Source: Cyrtodaria siliqua (lineage: Eukaryota; Mollusca; Bivalvia; Adapedonta; Hiatellidae). Taken from it: a stretch of DNA of 64,000 bases. Where the stretch lies: positions 62,001-126,000 of the forward strand of contig JAWPHD010003098.1 in the NCBI GenBank assembly GCA_037043455.1, given 5' to 3'. Both the position numbers and the translations under genes were made by a program. Below are positions 58,360 to 64,000 of the stretch, piece by piece. Numbering within the stretch: the first letter of the stretch is position 1; every line of letters starts with the position of its first letter. The notes beneath the pieces are model-generated. The model saw only the letters and a list, made by a program, of their open reading frames with translations, had not been told where the DNA came from and ran no database searches.

Positions 58360-59770
58360 GAAGTCAAATGTCAAGGTCGCGGTGACTTTGGACAATGGAA
58401 CGATAGAGAATGGTTGGGTCTACGCTCCTCAAACTTGGTATGGAGGTTAATTATGACCAGTAAATGATCCCTACTCATTTTGAGATCAGTAGGTCAAATA
58501 TCAAGGTCGCTTCACCTGGGACAAATCAATAACTCAAGATATGCGCCTAGGATCCGTAATTTTGGTATGTAGTTTGGACATGACCAGTAGATAACCCTTT
58601 TTAATAATGAGATCATTAGGTCAATATCAAGATGACCTTGGCCAACATACATTTTCTATCACTTAAGAACGATTGTGCTGTGATTCTCAAACTTTGTTTA
58701 GACGACCAGTAGGGACATGTATGTTTACAAAAATATATTGTACTTGATACATTTATAGCAACACCTCTTTCCTTGTTGGCTAATGTGACCGCTTTAAATA
58801 GGGACATCTTGGCTAAACTATGCGGTAAAACATGTAGGATTGCTCGATTTCGTGAGTCTGTCCTATTGGTCCGTTTTCACGTGTCTGCTCCATAACTTCC
58901 TCATGTATGATAAGGTGAAGATTTGAACCAAGTTTCATGAAAATCCTACAAGTGGTTTAGGAGATATGGATCGGAGACGAAATCCTGGGCTCGAATCTTT
59001 GACCTGCAACCTGCAACCGCAACCATTAACTTGAGCTGACTCACCTGTAACGTGGGTTCTGCACGTCGCCTCGATGAGGTGAAGATTTGAACCTAGTTTT
59101 ATGAAAATTCTTCAAGAGGTTTAGGAGCGGACACGAAATATTAGCCAAATCCTAGGCTAGGATATTTGAACTTCAACCGTGACCGTGACCTTGAGCCGAC
59201 GCGCCTGGAACATGGGTTCTGCACGTTTTCTCGATAATAATAATTGTCTATATTTATAGAGGATAACATGTTTTGCCTACGACCATTCTTACATATGGTG
59301 CTCTTGAGTATGGAATGAGACCCGTATTCATTGATTATGGATTTTGGCTCCTACAATAGGGATTTTGGTCACTGTTATAGTTATAATTGTTTGATATACA
59401 TGTATAGAATAATTATTTAATTATTTCCTTTGCTTCCGACCAGTTTTATCAAGGACGTGTTCCGAGTGGGGTTCAAACCTATATCCCTCCGATCGCAAGT
59501 CCAACGCGCTAACCACTCGGCCACGCCGCGATGAGATGATGGACATACATGCCTGAGTTTCATGAAAATCCTTTCAGTGATTTAGGAGATATGGAGCGAC
59601 ACGAAATATAATCAAATATCTTTTAACATCAATGTGTGACCTTGACATTGACCCGAGGCGGTCGAAGCATGCGCTCTGCACATCGCCTTCATATGTGAAT
59701 ATGTGTGCCAAGTTATTTTAAAATTCCTCATTTCGTTACAAAGTTACAGCCCAGACACGAAATGCTAACA
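58360..59770 (+). repeat. Two further degenerate tandem repeat families
   Basis: At 58,360-58,720 about three units share GTCAAGGTCGC, CAAACTTGGTATG, ATGACCAGTAGAT-ACCC and TGAGATCAGTAGGTCAAAT. At 58,900-59,240 and 59,530-59,770 units share GGTGAAGATTTGAACC, AAGTTTCATGAAAATCCT, TTTAGGAGATATGGA and TCTGCACGTCGCCTC. No ORF of note; the antisense frames at 58,096-58,395 are passengers. Confidence 0.65.
59461..59530 (-). other. tRNA-like head (SINE or pseudogene)
   Basis: On the - strand, GGCGTGGCCGAGTGGTTAGC (A-box region, as in class II tRNAs) and GGTTTGAACCCCACTC (B-box) lie about 40 bases apart. The acceptor stem does not close. It interrupts the repeat cluster between 59,240 and 59,530. Confidence 0.55.
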
Positions 59771-59822
59771 CACGGACATGTACTATACCAAAGTGAACAT
59801 AAATTACAATTAAGTTTGGCAC

Positions 59823-59907
59823 TAGCCGGGATCGAACCCGCATCGCTACGGCGACAGCGCCTAGCAACAACAAATTCGACCACGCTACCAACTGCGCTAC
59901 CGCAACA
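59823..59907 (-). other. tRNA-like head with long variable region
   Basis: On the - strand, GCGGTAGCGCAGTTGGTAGC and GCGGGTTCGATCCCGGCTAG lie at A-box/B-box distance. The B-arm pairs perfectly, but the sequence after it does not pair with the 5' end, so a SINE head is more likely than a tRNA gene. Confidence 0.55.
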
Positions 59908-60207
59908 ACTCACAAAAAGGTTTCGCAAGTTAATATACGTTAACCCATTGTGACGGATCAGTTTCTATGGAAAAGAACCTAATAGCATACGACTTACGGT
60001 AAATACATTTCAAAGTTCATAACCCAGCAATGTGTGAAAAATGCGATTCAGATGTAAAAAATGCACATTTTTGGTAAAATTACTATTGAAATATGAAGAA
60101 TGCGATTTCATATCACATCAAAAACCTTCATCGATCATAAATTTCACAGGAAATGTGAAATATGTGACTGTGTTGTGTGAAAAATGAGATCCCATTCTTC
60201 ACATCTG

Positions 60208-60278
60208 TGACGAATAGGATCCTATTCTTCACACGTGTGAAAATGTGATCTGGGAAAAATATGGTCCTACATACCTCT
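60208..60278 (-). repeat. Right arm of the second inverted-repeat pair (partner 56,866-56,938)
   Basis: Contains the perfect palindrome GAATAGGATCCTATTC (60,212-60,227), then ACACGTGTGAAAATGTGATC, TGGGAAAAATATGGTCCTAC and ATACCTC. The preceding 150 bp hold related GTGTGAAAAATG(C/A)GAT units. Confidence 0.8.
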
Positions 60279-60667
60279 TTACAAAATAGCAGTTTACGCC
60301 AACTTTTTAACAAACCAACAATGTTTTGTATAACGTGCATTATTTTTATAAGCTGTCACAAATAATAAGTTTATGACTCAGATCTGGGTGAATTTGTAAT
60401 AAATAAAATAGTTTCAGTTAATAAACTTGCGTATTGTTACAAGTTTAACTCAACCAATCACAATCGTTCCAGGTTGTATTATGATACTAATTCTATTTTT
60501 AGCATAGTGATGGCCTGTAGTGAGATACAGGTGGTTCTATTCCATTGTAAGAAAATGAAGGTACTATGTATATATTATTGATAGGTATATAATAAAATAG
60601 AATATTAAATGGGTGTTCGACACTGCTAACAAGGGACGTTATGTGATAAATACTATATAGTCGTGCT

Positions 60668-60726
60668 GGATTTCGATTTAAATAAACATAAAACATGTTC
60701 AAGAAACAAAACATGGTCATAGAACT
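60668..60726 (+). repeat. Dispersed repeat, copy shared with 44,970-45,028
   Basis: TTTCGATTTAAATAAACATA, ACATGTTC, GAAACAAAACATGG and AGAACTT match the insertion inside the outer retroelement. About 60 bp are alignable by eye. Confidence 0.65.
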
Positions 60727-61174
60727 TCAAGCATTTATTAAATAGTGCACGAATAATTCGAACCTTAAACTGATACTGATATTCTCCTTTAAGTCGTGTT
60801 ATGCTCCTATATTGAACATGTATTTTTAAGCAAGTTGTTAAAATATCTTCATGCAGCCATTGTGCTAAGTAAACACTTTCGAGAAATTGAGCATGGGCTG
60901 ACATTGTTTTGTTCATGTGTTCTATTCTGCATATGGTGTTAACAATAAGTGATTCCAGAGCAATGCAATCAAGTGAGTGATAATGTTAGACAACGCAGGT
61001 ATCTTAAAACTTACAATAGGCTTGTAAGGTAAGAGCAGTCTATCTTGGAAACAGACAGGACGGCAGCTTCGGTTCACGTGCATTGCAACAATGCTCAAAT
61101 AGAAAGCAGAAATAAAACCAAAATCCAGATCCTAATATCTTTAACTTATGTGTGTTCACAAACCTTCCAATATG

Positions 61175-61285
61175 ATGTAACTCAGGAAACAGACGGCAAA
61201 ACGTGGGGGTGGGGGGGGGGGGGGGGGGGTAACTCAGGAAACAGACGGCAAAACGTGGGGGGGGGGGTAGGTGGGCGTGGGAAAT
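61175..61285 (+). repeat. Duplicated 31-bp unit with poly-G tracts
   Basis: AACTCAGGAAACAGACGGCA followed by AAACGTG and a long G run occurs twice (about 61,180 and 61,231). The first G tract is about 24 bases with one T, the second about 11. Length in such tracts is prone to sequencing error. Confidence 0.85.
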
Positions 61286-61289
61286 AAAA

Positions 61290-63590
61290 CACGTGCACTA
61301 TTTTTGTGTAGTGCAACTCTACATCTTATATTAGTTTGTTTCAGATGTAAATAGATCAGTAGACTTTTATAGCGCACAGGAAAACGTGGAACTTTTATAA
61401 ATACAGAATCTAAAGAACGTTGTGTTGCTAATTTAGCATGTAGTGTTAAAACATTCCGTGCTGAAGTTTGATTATGCTGCATGTATGGGCTTCATATCAG
61501 GTAAAATTGTGCGGCTAACAATAACTACCACAAATAACTCTCAAAACGTTTGTTTGTGTTACCCTAAACAAAAGGATGTTTGCTATTCTGATATTTTGTT
61601 CTTGTAAATAAAGTTCTCGTTAATAAACAGCTTTCATTGTCATTAATTTAATTTTAAGGGTTCAGTCATTACAAACTAAATGTTGGAATTAAGTTTTCAT
61701 CAAACGAGTCCCTATTTCATATTGAGTGAGCTTATAAAACGAGTTCGATAAATTAATCGAAAAAAAGCTTTAAGCAAGTTTTAAATCATTTTCCAAAAAC
61801 ATGTATACGAAGTTTGTGATATTGTATTAGTGCCTTAAAGGGGCAATATTCCCTAGCCGGGTAGGGAGAGATTGGAGGTGTGTCTTATCAATTTCACCAG
61901 TTATACAGGCATGTTAGTTGCAGTGAATGACTCTAAAAATAGCACATGTAAACAACTCTTTACAGATGATCAGCTAGGAGAAAGGTTTTCAGTCTAATGA
62001 CTCCAAACTACTAGTATATAATTTCTGTTTTATTTTATTGATACTGTGACAGTTTTTTAGTATTATTCATGGTTTACCTTATAGTTACTCTTTTATTTTG
62101 AAATTCATCTAATATTCATTGCACTGTGTATAATATAAAAAACAATTGCTATGAACTTCTCAGTGTTAAATGAATATTAATTGCCAATTATAGTCGGTCT
62201 GGAGAAACAGCCTGTAAATACTGCAGTACACAAGATATGCCTATAATTTGGACATGTATTTTAGAATGACATTGTGTTGGGAATAAACATTCAAAAATTA
62301 AGCATGACAATAAAGCATGACTACAAATTAGTGTTCGAATGGCAGGACATGATGGAGAGATAAAGAATTACATTGTATATAGTTATGACTAAGTAATAAA
62401 CATATCACTCAGTCTGAGGAGGGAATATTTAATTTTCATGGGTGGGATATAGAAGTGCATGGTGGTGTTTCTGATTCTGATGTGAAAATAGTAGGGATGA
62501 TTTGTTATCTGGAACACATGAATAACCACAGATACAAACGTCCCATCTTTGAGTACTGCTGCTGAGGTTTACGGTTTACACACAATTATAAAAGTTCTAC
62601 TGCCTATCTCAAAGCCATAACCCTGAGTATTGTCTGCTGTAAATACTACCATGTGTATTTGTGTACGCTTCTGAGTTCATAACCCAACAGGCCCCTCATC
62701 TATATTTTCAAATTTCTGTCAGTTGGGTTTAAAAAAAAATTGAGAAACTAGGAATAAGAACTACTTTTCACAAATATGTTTTGTTTAATACCAGTTTCCT
62801 TCTGTGCCAAATATTGATTTTTTTTATGAGGTGGATTTTTCAATATTTTGAAAAAGGTCTCCCTGATTTAACCATGTATAAATTTAAATGAAAAACCTGC
62901 CCCAACTCCATCTAGTGGCTTTTATAGGGCAGTTGGGCCTTTAATGCACAATCGACTACGTAATAACTAAATACATTAATATCGAAAAGTGTGTGTCGCT
63001 TCTCCTTCAAAACCACACGAGACAATTGATATAAGACATTTTAAGTAATCAGTTCAAAATGACCAGAAAATCAGCAAGACCCTTTCGTTATAAGACTGTT
63101 GGCACCATTTGTGGAGTAAACAACAGACACAAGAGAGCATGGATCGCTTTAGGACAGCATGGTATAAGTTTATCATTTCAGAAGATGAAAACCGAAGACA
63201 TATTTTCTTCTTTTTTCCTTCTTTTTTTTGGGGCGCATGTGCGGGTGGTTGCCTTGGATGTGTGGGTGGGTGGGGGTCCGTATGCGGTTGACTTGACTGT
63301 ACCTGAGTATGTGTCATGGTGTCATGACCAACACCAAACCCTATCCCTAACCCCAAAACAACAACAACAACAGCTAATCCTAACCCAACACAATACTTAT
63401 TAATGATCTTTCTTTATAAATCATGATGTACACATTTTGGACCCCCGGTGGACCCCCGGGTAGTGGCCAAATTGTATCCCAAGGATCACCATCAGCTTTA
63501 TAATCAAGGGAAATGACTCATATTGATTATCAACTTGAATCAGGTCTGAGTTGTCTTTTCTTCGATTAAAGCTGTTCTGTACGTTGCATT
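61290..63590. other. No feature recognised
   Basis: 2.3 kb of AT-rich sequence without a recognisable gene, inverted-repeat element or tandem array. The longest frames (63,059-63,403 + and 63,054-63,356 -) overlap each other over a T/G-rich and CA-rich tract and carry no motif. A short CCCTAACCCC-like stretch near 63,340 is noted under rejected items. Confidence 0.5.
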
Positions 63591-63900
63591 CAATCAAGGG
63601 CCATACTCAATGTGTTACTAATCCGATCTCTTTGGGTTCGAACATGTCCGAGTTTTCAATATCAACAATCTGGACAAGTTTAATAAAGATTACTAGTATA
63701 TGAAAAAATGTATATCGTCTCAACGAGGCAAAATACAGCTTACTTAACTTAATCAAGAGCCAAACATGTTTTCCTGTTCCGATCCGGCTGGTTGTTCGAG
63801 TTTTTATTGATAACAATAATCTGACCAAGCGTTATTAAAGATCAGATGGAAAATGAAGGCATTACCGTCTTAATGATGCATACGTTAACGACGACGGAAT
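63590..63900 (+). repeat. ~160-bp repeat, type A, two diverged units
   Basis: AATCAAGGGCCATA, ACTAATCCGATCT, CGAACATGTCCGAG, CGTCTCAACGAGGCAAAATA, then GATCCGGCTGGTTGTTCGAG and AAAGATCAGATGGAAAATGA. These extend the same family seen at 47.7-55.4 kb. Confidence 0.7.
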
Positions 63901-64000
63901 TATAAGAATAAAAATAACGGTTATCAAGTCGTTATAGTCTGAGAGTGGAGCAACACTTTTTTCGTACGCCGGATTCAGGCAGACTTAGAGAGTATTCCGG

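Noticed and set aside
59823..59907. Functional tRNA genes at 59,823, 59,461, 54,337, 17,545 and 8938
   Set aside because: Promoter-like boxes are present, but acceptor stems do not close and SINE bodies follow in most cases.
63330..63390. Telomere-like CCCTAACCCC stretch
   Set aside because: Only a few irregular units within ordinary sequence. Not a telomere and too short for an interstitial telomeric array.
63059..63403. 114-codon frame on + and overlapping 100-codon frame on -
   Set aside because: Both cross T-rich and CAA-repeat stretches. Neither has domain-like sequence.

Overview
The window is animal nuclear DNA, most probably from a bivalve mollusc. The lineage is inferred from the AT-rich non-coding sequence, intron-split genes, many tRNA-headed SINEs and short inverted-repeat transposons, LINE 3' ends closing in (CATT)n, and a family of roughly 160-bp repeats that I associate with bivalve genomes. 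No species can be assigned and no database was searched.

Positions 1-34,853 hold one dominating gene on the + strand, open at the left edge. It encodes an enormous secreted or surface mucin-like protein. Exon A (1-4606) and exon D (19,299-34,853, 15,555 nt) are almost pure 21-bp tandem repeats encoding the heptad G-A-T-T-[L/V/G/I/M]-A-[P/A], with 24-bp variants carrying one extra Ala. Between them, the end of exon A and two small exons, B (5673-5842) and C (7900-8026), assemble by matching intron phases (1, 0, 1) into a non-repetitive module of about 125 residues with a Cys near each end. The visible coding sequence is 20,458 nt, about 6,800 residues. The 3' end is unresolved: either the stop at 34,868 with AATAAA at 34,879, or splicing from a strong donor at 34,854 to a candidate terminal exon at 39,588-39,718 encoding a hydrophobic C-terminus.

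The introns and the flank up to 41 kb contain SINEs, four or five small inverted-repeat elements (one with TTAA ends, two of a hAT-like family, one with a possible 7-bp target duplication), LINE fragments, tandem repeats and a palindrome. A 31-bp minisatellite fills 40.87-41.67 kb.

At 41.88-46.2 kb lies a decayed Penelope-like reverse-transcriptase element on +. It is interrupted by a second, 5'-truncated copy of the same family on - (42,490-44,042), with a near-perfect target duplication. Solo 3' ends of this family lie near 50.4-50.8 and 56.0-56.55 kb.

From 46 to 64 kb I find no host gene. The region is a mosaic of roughly 160-bp and 150-bp repeat units in both orientations, long inverted-repeat pairs (51.8/55.6 kb and 56.9/60.2 kb), a 219-bp near-identical tandem duplication, SINEs and simple repeats. 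The 61.3-63.6 kb stretch shows no recognisable feature.
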